A DNA stretch of 64,000 nt from Nemophila menziesii (GCA_029959085.1 JARWIR010000001.1:66588899-66652898), one strand, 5' to 3'; shown: positions 45,162 through 56,278, numbered from the stretch's first letter. Notes: generated by a model not told the origin, from the letters alone. Numbers and translations are program-made.

Positions 45162-46202
45162 TTATTTCTTTTTATAGCCTCCCCAGCAGTGAGTGAGATG
45201 ATTAACGCTTACCAACTCGAGCTTGCAACCTTCGATAGCCTTGATTTCGACCACTCCTTCTGAGATAATTTGCGTGATAATGTATGGTCCCATCCAAGAA
45301 CTGTTATGTTTGGGATTGGGAGGTTTCCATGCTACCTCGTCTCCTACCCCAAACTCAATCTTTTTCTCCACGGTTTCTTGGGAGCTTACAGGTTCTGGCT
45401 TCTTGGTTACAACTCTGATTGGATATAGTTCTTTTGACTTCTTTTTCCTCTTATTTCCCGAAACATAGTATGTTTCAGAATCATTTTTAATACTAAGAGT
45501 CACGGTTCCTTCATTCACGTTCACTATAGTATCGCTGGTGGCTAGGAATGGACGCCCAAGAATGAATGGGACGTTCTTATCTGCTTTGTAGTCAAGAATA
45601 ATAAAGTCCGTTGGAATAACAAGGTTACCTACTTGAACGAGTACATCCTCTATTACTCCCCACGGCTTAACTGTAGATTGATCTGCAAGTTGTAAGACTA
45701 CGGATGTCGGTTTCACTTCACTAATACCAATCTTCTTGAATACACTTTTGGGCATGATATTCACACTTGCCCCTAAATCACACATGGCTTTTCCATGAAA
45801 TATACCACCTATTTTGATTGGGAGATTGAAACTTCCCGGATCTTTACGCTTCGGTGGTAATCTTCTTTGAACTCGTGCTGATACCCCTTCGTTGATTGCT
45901 ACAAACTTGGCTCTTGTGAATCTTTTCTTATTGGAGAGTGCCTCCAGAAAGAATCGATCATAGTTTCTCCTTCCTTCCATAGCTTCAAGTAAAGGGACGT
46001 TAATTTTCACTTGTTTTAACGCCTCTATACACTTCTGATGTTGCTCCGCGGGATAGTGGCAATGTATGGGTGTTTGTCTTGCTCTACTTCTCTCTTCAAT
46101 TCTTAGTTCATCAACCACTCTAGGCTTCTTAATCTTATCATGTTCAACTTCTTCAACCCAATCTTCAACAATTATCTCATCTAAGTTCATCCGTTTTACG
46201 TT
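45162..46202 (-). CDS. A5 protease fused to integrase C-terminal (GPY/F) module
   Basis: An open frame of about 340 codons. It contains a gag-protease linker, the protease catalytic motif [43 protein letters not shown] protease body (seen as DFIILDYKADKNVPFILGRP), then a ~50-residue basic linker (GNKRKKKSKELYPIRVVTKK) and the integrase tail GVGDEVAWKPPNP, SSWMGPYIITQI, ending GCKLELVSVNHLTHCWGGY. The GPY motif is the integrase C-terminal DNA/chromatin-contact module of gypsy elements. All of RT, RNase H and the integrase core, normally 1,000 or more residues, is missing, yet the frame reads through without a break. The frame is continuous with gag except for the TGA at 46205-46203. Confidence 0.85.
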   Translation of the reverse strand, partial: NVKRMNLDEIIVEDWVEEVEHDKIKKPRVVDELRIEERSRARQTPIHCHYPAEQHQKCIEALKQVKINVPLLEAMEGRRNYDRFFLEALSNKKRFTRAKFVAINEGVSARVQRRLPPKRKDPGSFNLPIKIGGIFHGKAMCDLGASVNIMPKSVFKKIGISEVKPTSVVLQLADQSTVKPWGVIEDVLVQVGNLVIPTDFIILDYKADKNVPFILGRPFLATSDTIVNVNEGTVTLSIKNDSETYYVSGNKRKKKSKELYPIRVVTKKPEPVSSQETVEKKIEFGVGDEVAWKPPNPKHNSSWMGPYIITQIISEGVVEIKAIEGCKLELVSVNHLTHCWGGYKKK

Positions 46203-47419
46203 TCACTTGTTTGGTAGAACATCCCCTTTTGAGGGAGATGGTAGCGCTTCGGTGATTATCTCACCGTGTTCTTTTATCTTTTGAGCTTGAAGACTAATAG
46301 TCTTAACCTTGTCGTCAACGTATTGGATCTTCTTCATGTTAGTAGTTGTATCTTGGGTCAATTGTAGGAGTTGACTTTGCATTTGTTCTATGATTGTAGT
46401 TAGCCGCATCGCATTCTTCTCTAAAAGTTGATTATGTTGTTTAAGATCTTAATTCTGTTGTTGCAGGCTTTGCACTACTGATGCATCGATCTTTGATTCA
46501 AGTCTGCTCATATTTTCCTTGGAGAAGTTGATGAATTGACTAATAGTCTCTTTTAACTCAGTAATCTCTTCTTGAGGACGTGATTGAGCTTGACTTACAT
46601 TATGCACATTGCAGCCAGGTGATTGTTGAGCTTGATTTTCATATGCTTGCTCTTGTAGGTATAACTGTTGAGGTGGATTTGGGATGCTTTCCCTAACATT
46701 TATAGCGAGTTGTTGTATTTGATCTTGCAAGCTTGAAATCCTCGCATCTTCTGCTTCGTTAGTGGTAGGAGTTTTTCCTTGTGGCCAACTCATGTTGTTC
46801 TCAATGATTGTTTCCATACCACTTTTTGCTTCTTTTGGATCCATAGAGACAAAATTTCCACGACCCATATTATCTGCTCTCAGCCTTGACTCTCTATTGA
46901 GTCCATTATAGAACATGGATAATTGTAATTGTGGCGTGTATCTATGTAGTGGACATCTTGCCAACATCTTTTGAAATCTCGTCCATGCTTCACCAACACT
47001 CTCTCCGGCTTCTTGTAAGAAATTTGTAGGCTCCAATAGTTCCTTCACTCGCATACTTGTAGGATAAAATTTATCAAGGAATCTTTCTTGAAGCTTGTCC
47101 CAATCGGTTATTAGCTCGGGAGGTTGATCATCGAACCAATCGCTTGCTTTCCCGGTCAAGAAAAATTGAAACATTAAATAATACATCTGTTCTTGTGTAA
47201 CACCATCATTAATGTAGGCATCACAAAATTGCATGAATTTTGAACAGATTTGACCGGATCTTGATTTGTATCACTATTAAATTTCCCATAGCTCACGAAT
47301 TGCTTAATTAAATCAGGATCAGGCTTGAATCTAACGGCTTGGATAGTTGGGACGAGAATCCCAATGCGTTGAACTCGAAATTTACTAGGTAAACCTAGCT
47401 CTAACCGTTGATTATCCAT
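46203..47419 (-). pseudogene. A5 gag
   Basis: Starts at 47419 (MDNQRLELGLPSKF). Typical Athila gag core: QMYYLMFQFFLTGKASDWFD, KLQERFLDKFYPTSMRVKEL, WTRFQKMLARCPLHRY, LSMFYNGLNRESRL. A long Gln-rich, probably coiled-coil C-terminal part follows (LESKIDASVVQSLQQQN; TIIEQMQSQLLQLTQDTT). I find no CCHC zinc knuckle, unlike A4. Damage is slight: one single-base frameshift near 47235, one TAA at 46451-46449 and the TGA at the gag-protease boundary. The rest is open and in the frame of the protease fusion. Confidence 0.8.
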
Positions 47420-47523
47420 CTAAAATCCTGAGAAAGACTAAAACAAAAAGAAAGTTTAAAACTGAAAACAAATAAAAATTTCTACACTAAATAAACACAA
47501 AATAGATTTAACTTAAAGATAAA

Positions 47524-47541
47524 TCCCCGGCAGCGGCGCCA
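47524..47541 (-). other. A5 primer-binding site
   Basis: TGGCGCCGCTGCCGGGGA, six bases inside the 5' LTR; complementary to tRNA-Asp as in A4. Confidence 0.85.
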
Positions 47542-47547
47542 AAAACT

Positions 47548-49076
47548 TGGTGGGGGCAAAGGTGTGATAAATAAATAGATAAATAAGAATAATAATAAAG
47601 AGCACACACCCTTGAGAACCACGGAACTCACTGCAAGTATCATAGATCGTTTGCAAGTTTTAATGATAAGTCAAGTTCGTTCGCAGGGATTGTATCCGTT
47701 AGATCTACTTATATTTAACAAGCGTAGATGAATTTAGATATTTTAAATAAAAATATAAAAAGATGAAATAACAATCTACGCAATTAAATAATTAAAACAA
47801 ATAAACAAAACAAATAACTAAATATGAATGTAAGTCAAATAGATTAGGATTACTAATATGAGTCTATTACTAAATCGTTAATCTAACCTGTCACAGATTA
47901 AGCATTATATATTAACCAGGATTCTAAATTCTACCTAGCCTTCTCTAGGCTTAGTAGCAACCTCTCCACTACTAAGGATTCCTAAGTAATGATTGGTGAT
48001 TAAATCAAACCTTAATGGCTATCTAGTTAAGCAAGGGATCAAAACTAGACGATTATGTGGTGTTGTCAATAACTAAGAATAATCCTAAGATTGGCCAAAT
48101 CTAAGGTTGTAACAATAATTCAAAACACATAATAACAATATACGCCAAGCTCAATCAATTAAAATAACAAATAGTATTTAAAGACAAAATAATAATCCAA
48201 CAATTAAAAGTAAACTTACAGAATAAAAGCTTAGAAATATGGTTGAGAATAGATCTATAGCTAATTACTCTAAATATAGAGAAGGTGAGATGTAGAAGAG
48301 GAGTTGTCAGTCTCCAATCTTCTTCTTCTTGTCTTCTTCTACAGGTCAGCTTGCTTCTTGAATGAATAGCTTGATTCTAAGGATGAATATCTAACTAAAG
48401 GACTAAGCTATTGTTTAAAACTAAGAAAATATAAGTAAAGACTAAGCCTATACTTTGAAAATGAGCAAGGACATGTTTACAATGGTATAAGGGTGTATTT
48501 ATAGGTGTCTTGGAAGCCCTAATTCGTTTTCTTGAAGGAGAAGTAAGTAGTGGACTCCAAGCCCAACTCAAATTCGTAACCCTAAAAACATGAAATCAGG
48601 TCCGATCTTCTTCTGGCTCTAACAGCTTCAATATTCATCCGTTTGACGCGTATGAATATACCAAATTGATAGTCTCGGAAAGCTCTTCAACTTTGCTCTT
48701 GACTGTTTCTCCAAATTCCACACCTTTTTTGAGATATAAGCTGATTTGTGGTCGTAGGTGCAGAAATTTAGGATTAAGACAGCTTTTCCTTTTCCATATT
48801 TTTAGCTTTTGTTTCCTTATCTCCAATTACCATGTCTATCTCTTTCCATATCTTGTAGTCTTTGACTTGGAATCTAATTAATCTCCATAATTATCTTTAA
48901 AGCTTCACACTAAATAAATAATTAAACCCAATATGCTCTAAAAACATTATTTTATTAAATCAAGACTCAAAACAGGAAACTGTAGCATTTCTTAAGAAAA
49001 TCGACTATAATGACTTCTAAATCACTAAAAATGATGTCTCATCCTAATATAATCTATCACAAATGAGGAGACATCA
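47548..49076 (-). mobile_element. A5 5' LTR
   Basis: 1,529 bp, same length as the 3' LTR, from TGATGTCTCC at 49076 to CCACCA at 47548. Confidence 0.95.
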
Positions 49077-49081
49077 GTAAC

Positions 49082-49627
49082 AAACGTATATTCTTTATGC
49101 AAAACTCTAAAAGTCTCTAGTCTTACCACTATACCCCTCCAAAACTCCATTAAAATACTTTTCATCCTTCCAACCAAGCTTCTAAGTGTTTTCAAATCTT
49201 GCTACATCACCACTAGTGTTTTCTTATAGGTTGCCCTAACTTAAGCTTTGAAATAAATGAGACTTCCAATGGGTTTTCCTTTTTGATCTTGGGTCTCACA
49301 TGTTGCTTTCGTAACCCCGCTACTAGATCTTACTCAAATCATTAGTGCATGTGTCTTTGAGGAGAAAGTTTTTCAGGCTCTGAAATTGTTCCAGGGCTCC
49401 AAACTGGAACAATGAAAGAAATTCCGATCACTATTGTTTGGGACACTCGGATCCTACAAAAGTTTGGATTTTTTATGGATCTCCGGTTTTCACCTTATTT
49501 ATACCCTATTATTCTATGTCTTTGGATATGTATTATTTTAATTTTACCAAGGCTGACACTGATCTTTACTTTACTTATAATCAGTTTTGGTTTTATGTTT
49601 TGTGTGTTTCTGTTTTATATTATAAGA
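49082..49627. other. Flank of A5; possible old reading frame
   Basis: No recognised family. A plus-strand frame open from 49384 continues to the MULE at 49638 and, if the MULE and the next MITE are removed, runs on to a stop at about 51012. I do not recognise the predicted product (for example FTLFIPYYSMSLDMYYFNF) and cannot exclude chance. Confidence 0.3.
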
Positions 49628-49637
49628 AGAGACTTCG

Positions 49638-50611
49638 GAGTTTTTTTCAATTCTAACCTTCTGACCAAAAATAATTAGTACAGTAGCTTAATTTTTTTAT
49701 TTCTAAATATAGCAAGTCGCGCGCTGACTCAGCGCGCAACTAATGATGTGGCACTGCAATTTAATAAAATGAATTTTTTTTGTATAATTCTTTTTCTTTT
49801 TAAATGAATTTATTGACTCTAGTATTATATATGGTGTTATTTTAATTCAAAAGTTTTATTTAAATCTTTTTTTACATCTTATCTAATATTTTTATCACAT
49901 TAACTTCTCTACCTTACTTCTTTCTCATTTATTTTTTTAATTTAATTATTAAGTAATATATATCTATTGGTTAATTAGTTTTTAATTATTTGGTAAACAA
50001 TAATTATATGATACACATAATACCGTGTTAAATATTCTAAATCGTCGATAAACCATAGATTTACACACAAAATTGAATAAGATACAATTCTTTCATGATT
50101 TTGACAGTGACTTAATTTATTTATTTATTTTCAATAAATCTTGAGGTTATGTTCATTTATATTATTATATTATTGAAATTTTTTCACACAATTTATTTTC
50201 AATATAAAATTGTGTATTTTATGTAACTTTCATTTGATTATTTTCACACCAAATAATAAAAAACGAATTAATAAATGAATATATATAAATTAATGATTAA
50301 ATTTAATAAAATACTAAACTTGATAAGAAATATACTTAAAGTAAGGTGAAAGAATTAATGTGGAAAAAATAATTAAATGAAATATAAAATATAGAGTTTA
50401 AATAAAAAAATTGAATCAAAATAACACAATATAATATATTAAGATTAATAAAAAAAAATCTACAATTATTTTTTAATACAACTAAGTTATATTGCCACGT
50501 CAACCGTCGCGCGCTGACTCAGCGCGCGACTTGCTATATTTGAAAATAAAAAAAAAATTACGTTACTGCCTCAATTAATTTTTGTCAGGAAGCTAGAATA
50601 AAAAATGACTC
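49638..50611. mobile_element. Non-autonomous Mutator-like element with palindromic core in its TIRs
   Basis: 974 bp. Long imperfect inverted repeats (about 100 bp) begin GAGTTTTTTTCAATTCTA at the left and, in reverse complement, GAGTCATTTTTTATTCTA at the right. Both arms carry GCAAGTCGCGCGCTGA and the near-perfect self-palindrome GCGCGCTGACTCAGCGCGC (49720-49738, and about 50509-50527). Direct repeats AGAGACTTCG (49628-49637, 50612-50621) flank it, fitting a Mutator-size duplication. Interior AT-rich, no transposase. Confidence 0.85.
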
Positions 50612-50652
50612 AGAGACTTCGTGTTTTTCATAATAGGAAAGCAATTATGATA

Positions 50653-50916
50653 CTACCTCCATTCCAAAATAATTGTCTCTTTAGCCAACAAAAATTATTC
50701 CACAATGTTTGTCACATTTAGAGTTCCAATACATAATAAATAATCTATTTCCTATTCTACCCTCTTTCTAAAATCTCCCACTAACTAAATATTTAATTTT
50801 CTCTCTCTTATAATTAGGGATAAGTTGGTCATTTTAAATAAATTTTTGTCTACTTTTTAGGTTTCTTAATAAGTGTGAAAACCTCTAAAGAGACTATCAT
50901 TATGGAATGGAGGTAG
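50653..50916. mobile_element. TA-flanked MITE (264 bp)
   Basis: Termini CTACCTCCATTCCA and TGGAATGGAGGTAG are exact inverted repeats, with TA at 50651-50652 and 50917-50918. Stowaway-like; different subfamily from the two 256-bp copies. Confidence 0.92.
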
Positions 50917-50918
50917 TA

Positions 50919-51265
50919 TTTCTTAGGGACATGGTGACTTTTGGAGACAATCGAGATACATGCAAGGTTCATTACAACAATTTTCTTCAGCCGCAGAAGA
51001 AGATGTAGAGTAGAGCAAAAACTATAGTAATTTTATCTCAAAATACGAAACGTCTTTCTTATAACATCAAATCGAATGATCAATGGCTTGCTGAAGATGA
51101 TCATCACCCTTTCCTGAACAACAAAGGTTTTATTGATGATGATCTAGAGTTTACTAATGATTCTCCTAATATTTTGATAGCCAACGATCTGAAGAGACCT
51201 ATAAAACTTAATCCCGAAATATATATTTGTATATCATATGACAGATAAAAAAAAAGATGATAGAT
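50919..51265 (+). other. Unassigned frame fragments between MITE and C1
   Basis: Plus-strand frames give DMVTFGDNRDTCKVHYNNFL up to a stop near 51012, and in the same frame SNDQWLAEDDHHPFLNNKGF and DDDLEFTNDSPNILIANDLK up to a stop near 51245. The composition looks protein-like but I do not recognise a family. It may be a decayed gene or transposon ORF. Confidence 0.3.
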
Positions 51266-51270
51266 TCTAT

Positions 51271-51962
51271 TGTTGGAAAAATAACAATATCACTGGTTTT
51301 CAAATAGAGAAATGGAGTTCCAAAAGAAAAACAAAAGATAATTTTCAATTAAAGTAACATTACACTATACAATAAATTGAAAAAAACGAAAACTTACACG
51401 GAATAAAGAAAAGATTACACAGTATATAACTTGCGTTAAAAAGATATTCCGGTCATGCCGGTTATCTCTAACAAATTCTACTCTAAATTATATCAGAAAT
51501 TTGAGAGAGAAGTAGAGTAGTCTTTTCTTGTTCTTAGTTTTCGTCTACATACTATTCTATATTCTGTTCTCTATAGAATAGCTTTTTCCTATTCTCTCTA
51601 GGATATTTTATTTTCTCTTCTCTTCTCTCTAGATTTTTCAATTCTCTCAAGAATAATCTTTTTTCTTCTCCTCTTGAAAGTGACAAAGTCACTATTTATG
51701 GAAGAAAAAGCAAGACAAGAAAACCGTCACATTAATGCTCATATTAAAGTCGTCCGTTTTTTCTTTATCAAGTTTTTGTAACCCCCATAACAACTAATAC
51801 ATAAAGAACCATTAATCCATAATGAAGAATAAGGAATAATTCTAATGGTTTTTTCCCCAAATAATAAAGTGGGACTATTATACACAAATGGTATTTTCCA
51901 CTTCTTCAAAAAACATGAAAGAATTAATAAAATAAATTGTCTTTATTTAAAAAATTCCAACA
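51271..51962 (-). mobile_element. C1 3' LTR
   Basis: 692 bp, TGTTGGAATT start (minus) at 51962, CCAACA end at 51271. TATA-like CATAAATAG near 51693-51701. Confidence 0.9.
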
Positions 51963-52416
51963 ATCCCCCACTCATGTTCTTTGGGAAAGAAGGTGAACAG
52001 GTTTCCATAAATATCAGCATTTGGGTGAATTGTACTTAAGTGTCAATATCTTTCGATTTGAATTGATACGTAGTGAAGTGAGGCAACCACCAAAAACATA
52101 TCAAGTGAACGTACTCTTGAACTTGATATTTTTCGATCGAGACCCTCACAGCACATACTCTACCCGACTGATAGTTACAGATTTCTCAAACATCACCCTT
52201 TCCATGCACATAGGTGATCTCCAAGAGCGTCTAGCCTCATTAGCCGACCCTCTCGGATTTGGAGATCATTAAAAGCAATAAAGCTGATCCTCATCATGTG
52301 TCTCTCTAATTCATCAAGTCCTTTCTCTTTAGGACCAACTTTACGGGCTATGAATTTGTGGTGATTCTAACAACTCATCCCTTTGGAACATCAATGACGT
52401 CTCCTTGTAATCATAT

Positions 52417-52586
52417 TATGAGAAATATACAACAACCTCAACGGTGAATTCATCAAATCCATCTCAAAAGGACCACCACGCATGGCTATGAATTCATTAA
52501 GTATGAGGAATATATAACAACCTAAACGGTGAATTCATCAAGTCCGGCTCAATAGGACCACCACACATGGCTATGAATTCATTAAG
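52417..52586. repeat. 85-bp tandem duplication inside C1
   Basis: Two adjoining units (52417-52501, 52502-52586) sharing GGTGAATTCATCAA and CATGGCTATGAATTCATTAAG-like ends, with about ten differences. A weaker partial unit may precede them near 52345. Confidence 0.85.
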
Positions 52587-53478
52587 TTTTAATTTGCTCA
52601 TGTATGCACAATTTACATTATATGGATGAGAAGTTAGTGAATCATATCGATCAATAGTACATCTCTCGTACTTTATTAAATAAAAAATTATAATAACCCA
52701 ATGGTCACCACTTTAGTCTCTTTACAATATGGACAATACCAAGTTGGGTTTTATTCATTCAGAGCATCATACTCATTATAATTATTTTATATCCATTAAG
52801 GGGTACACACCCCCCCACAATTCTCTTATTTATAAATACTAGTATTATAAAGATTTTCTTTTTTTTACTAGATATTATATCAATGGAGTCAAACCTTTCC
52901 AACAAAGTGAGACTAACTAAGGTAAATTCTATAATTGACTCTATCAAATTTTTCCCTTAGGCTCATCTTTCCCCACATATTTTATTCACAAATAGAAGAA
53001 TAAAAGAAGTAAGTCCCATGAATAAAAGTACCAAAAGTGGATCATGTCGTACACATATTGATAAAAGTGTAGCACGAACCGATCCATCTTTTATTAGGAT
53101 TCTATTTCATTAACACGGTGCCCATAAAAAAAACACAAAACAATTTCCTTAGTTTTCATACTTTATCCCCTTAATCCAAAACCACCAACCCTTCATGTTG
53201 CACCATATAGATCTCTTCACATAGATCTTCATTCACACATATATTTAATATCCAATTGATATATATTCATGTTTGTGAATGAAATTTAGGGCAACAAGAG
53301 TTAAAAAGTGATAATATAAGGGGCCAAAGTAATCCTTAAACTCATAAAAACGAGGAAACATAAGGACTTATCCATGAGTCGATTCACTTTTCGACTTGTA
53401 TGAGACTAATTAGATCTTGTTGGTTCATTTCCCGGTGACGTACTTATTCTCATCAGAATCATCACCCTCATGCCTTTT

Positions 53479-53781
53479 CTAAACCGTTTCACATATAGTC
53501 TTTGTTGACTTCTCAACGGTACACAAATAAAAGGAGGGTTTCGTCACATTATCCAAGATCCATCCTCTAACCACTGAATTAGCTTTCTTGAACCCAATTT
53601 TTAGAGCCAGAAACCTAGCATGTAGTTCTTTGGTATATTCCCCATTGGCCTCAATGGCAAGGAATACCTTGAGAACGGCAAGGTCTAGTTCATGTTGTTC
53701 AAGACATATCAGTGGCTTTTGTGCCCAACGTTTGTAGTTGGAACCATTGAAAGTCTCCAACATAGTCACGTCGGAAAGGCA
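53479..53781 (-). pseudogene. C1 gag fragment
   Basis: An open frame of 96 codons: MTMLETFNGSNYKRWAQKPL at the start, then LARFLALKIGFKKANSV-type helical sequence. The FNGSNYKRW motif is the N-terminus of the copia gag (retrotran_gag) domain. It ends at 53479, about a third of normal gag length, after which the interior is non-coding to the polypurine tract. Confidence 0.7.
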
Positions 53782-53870
53782 TTTGCATTCAATAATGAAG
53801 CAACTGCCAAGATAGGAAAACCATTTAAAAAAACAACAACCAGTGATATAAAAGTAATATCTTTTTAAAT

Positions 53871-54568
53871 TGTTGGAAAAATAACAATATCACTGGTTTT
53901 CAAATAGAGAAATGGAGTTCCAAAAGAAAAACAAAAGATAATTTTCAATTAAAGTAACATTACACTATACAATAAATTGAAAAAAACGAAAACTTACACG
54001 GAATAAAGAAAAGATTACACAGTATATAACTTGCGTTAAAAAGATATTCCGGTCATGCCGGTTATCTCTAACAAATTCTACTCTAAATTATATCAGAAAT
54101 TTGAGAGAGAAGTAGAGTAGTCTTTTCTTGTTCTTAGTTTTCGTCTACATACTATTCTATATTCTGTTCTCTATAGAATAGCTTTTTCCTATTCTCTCTA
54201 GGATATTTTCTTTTCTCTTCTCTTCTCTCTAGATTTTTCCATTCTCTCAAGAATAATCTTTTTTCTTCTCCTCTTGAAATGAAAGTGACAAAGTCACTAT
54301 TTATAGAAGAAAAAGCAAGACAAGAAAACCCTCACATTAATGCTCATATTAAAGTCGTCCGTTTTTTCTTTATCAAGTTTTTGTAACCCCCATAACAACT
54401 AATACATAAAGAACCATTAATCCATAATGAAGAATAAGGAATAATTCTAATGTTTTTTTTCCCCAAATAATAAAGTGGGACTATTATACACAAATGGTAT
54501 TTTCCGCTTCTTCAAAAAATATGAAAGAATTAATAAAATAAATTGTCTTTATTTAAAAAATTCCAACA
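53871..54568 (-). mobile_element. C1 5' LTR
   Basis: 698 bp; differs from the other LTR by a 6-bp insertion near 54279 and a few substitutions. TATA-like CTATAAATAG (minus) at about 54298-54307. I could not identify a standard primer-binding site just inside it. Confidence 0.9.
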
Positions 54569-54573
54569 TCTAT

Positions 54574-55080
54574 AAATATTATTCATTTTAAATTTATTAA
54601 TGATATATGCACATGATCACAGAGGTAATGTGTGGGAAGTTATCAGATTTAACAGAAACTAAGGTAGTTATTACCATACTCTTTGTCCAAATTGAACTAG
54701 GAAAGCAAGATAAACTAAGAAAAATCGACGACAAACATTAAGGAGGTATGTGTTTTCACTTTAATCTCAGGTTTCTTTGGAAGAATTATAAAACTAATTT
54801 CAGAATTATTATTATTAAGTATGTTTGGTTTAAATATCATAAGGTATTGGGTTATGACATATGGACTATTTCGTTTGGTTTTTACTAATTATGCCAATAT
54901 TAATAGTATCCCTAAGAGTAATAAAGGTGACTCAAACATAATCCAAAAGGGACACGTCCATCAACTTAAATGGGCGCCAATTCAAAATGAGTTCAATATT
55001 TTGGAATTTCAAGGGATTCGGACCCTTTGACAGTCTCTAATATTTAGTCCGTCCTTACGCGTTAGAAACCGTTAGTGGCC
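54574..55080. other. Unassigned spacer
   Basis: AT-rich. The open frame 54821-55030 has no recognised domain. It may be upstream sequence of the LINE remnant that follows. Confidence 0.35.
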
Positions 55081-55720
55081 ATTTTTTGTGAAACAATGCT
55101 GAGAGAAGGGGACTGTTATGGTCTTATCTGTTCTTTTGGTTTTGATCAATCTTTTTTTCTAGATCATACCGGCTTAGTGTTTCATTATGGAGGATTCCTC
55201 GACATTCTATTTTGCATTTAGTTGTGTCTTTTAGTTGTCCATCCTTTCTTATCTTGCATATTAATTGAAACTCTTTTTCGTATTATTTAATTTGTATACA
55301 TGTACCTAATAATTTTGAAAATAGATAAAAAAAACTTGGAACGACATATCTAAATGGATTAAAGAAATCAAAGACATGTGGATGATCATGGGTGATTTCA
55401 ACAATATCCTAAACAACAAACATCTTATGGAATTTAGATATTTTACCACTAATAATTCTTTTTTAGAAATTAAATCTTACATCTTCACTTTGTATAACAA
55501 AAATTGATAGAGCTTTAGCGACTTATGAATGGATGAATAAATTCTCAAGAGCATAAATTTTTATTTCACCAACAATCAGCTTTGATCTTTCTCATTTAAT
55601 TCTACATTATGATAGTAACATAAGACAAGGTCAAATGACAATTCAAATTTAAAGCATTATGGATTGATAATACTGAATGTCAATATGTTGTCAATAATGT
55701 TTGGGTTATTCCAGGTACGT
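55081..55720 (+). pseudogene. LINE endonuclease remnant, plus strand
   Basis: Plus-strand frames read CETMLREGDCYGLICSFGFD near 55090-55150, then SKWIKEIKDMWMIMGDFNNI near 55345-55410 and IDRALATYEWMNKFSRA near 55505-55555, and end around VVNNVWVIPG. These are successive blocks of the plant L1 endonuclease. The first block closely parallels ESMLREVD of the LINE at 33476, so both belong to related families. Truncated on the right by C2. Confidence 0.7.
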
Positions 55721-56046
55721 TTCCTTCTCTACCTAAATTCATATGTTTCCAAAATTATTATAATTTTTTTTCTTGAACAAGAGATAACAGAGGATCAAAT
55801 GTAGATTGTAGCACAATTTATATCTCTAAAGATATCTAGGGAAACGAACGATGAACTAACAATACAACCCAATATGGAAGAAGTTTGTTAGCCTCACCTT
55901 GTTTTTATTCCCGTTTTAATATTCGACAAATCATCTTTTAAACTAAAATTCATTTTGGTATCTCTTTAAATGTTTTCCAAAACCCCTCATTAGATTAGTT
56001 GTGTTTTTATCCTTGAACTTTAGCTTAGATTCAAATGAACAGCTCC

Positions 56047-56278
56047 GCGGTACACCGGACAAGTCTTGCGGTACACCGCAGAGTCACGGACCAGAGGAGC
56101 GGTGCACAGGATCGCCCGTCAGTAAGCTAGTAAAATTGCACGGTACACCGGATCAAAGGCGCGGTACACCGGACCGATGCACGGACCAGGGACGCGGTGC
56201 ATCGAGTAGTCCGTCAGTAAGCTTGAAATTTAGACGAACGTTTTCGCGGTGCACCGGACCATACCCGCGGTACACCGC
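56047..56278 (+). promoter_or_regulatory. Three 21-bp-spaced palindrome pairs in C2 U3
   Basis: Inverted repeats of the type GCGGT-NN-ACCGC begin at 56047 and 56068, 56140 and 56161, 56246 and 56267: 21 bp within each pair, 93 and 106 bp between pairs. A weaker GCGGTGCA site follows pairs one and two at 31-33 bp (56099, 56194), then CGTCAGTAAGCT. The array ends about 105 bp before the TATA box. It is GC-rich in an AT-rich LTR. An enhancer or protein-binding role is inferred from position and spacing only. Confidence 0.8.

Larger units (their letters stand above)
40553..49076 (-). mobile_element. Non-autonomous Athila derivative A5 (gag-protease-IN tail only)
   Basis: 8,524 bp with two 1,529-bp LTRs and an exact target duplication GTAAC (40548-40552 and 49077-49081). 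The LTRs differ at about 20 positions by eye (roughly 98-99% identical), so insertion is recent. In sense order: 5' LTR, tRNA-Asp primer site, gag, protease, integrase C-terminal module, GC-rich island, long 3' UTR, polypurine tract, 3' LTR. RT, RNase H and integrase core are absent, so movement would need enzymes supplied by another Athila element. Confidence 0.95.
51271..54568 (-). mobile_element. Internally deleted copia element C1
   Basis: 3,298 bp: LTRs 51271-51962 and 53871-54568, nearly identical, and an exact target duplication TCTAT (51266-51270, 54569-54573). In minus sense a short gag remnant follows the 5' LTR and a GAGTGGGGGAT polypurine tract precedes the 3' LTR. No protease, integrase, RT or RNase H. 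The near-identical LTRs imply a recent insertion despite the missing genes, so it was probably mobilised in trans. Confidence 0.9.
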
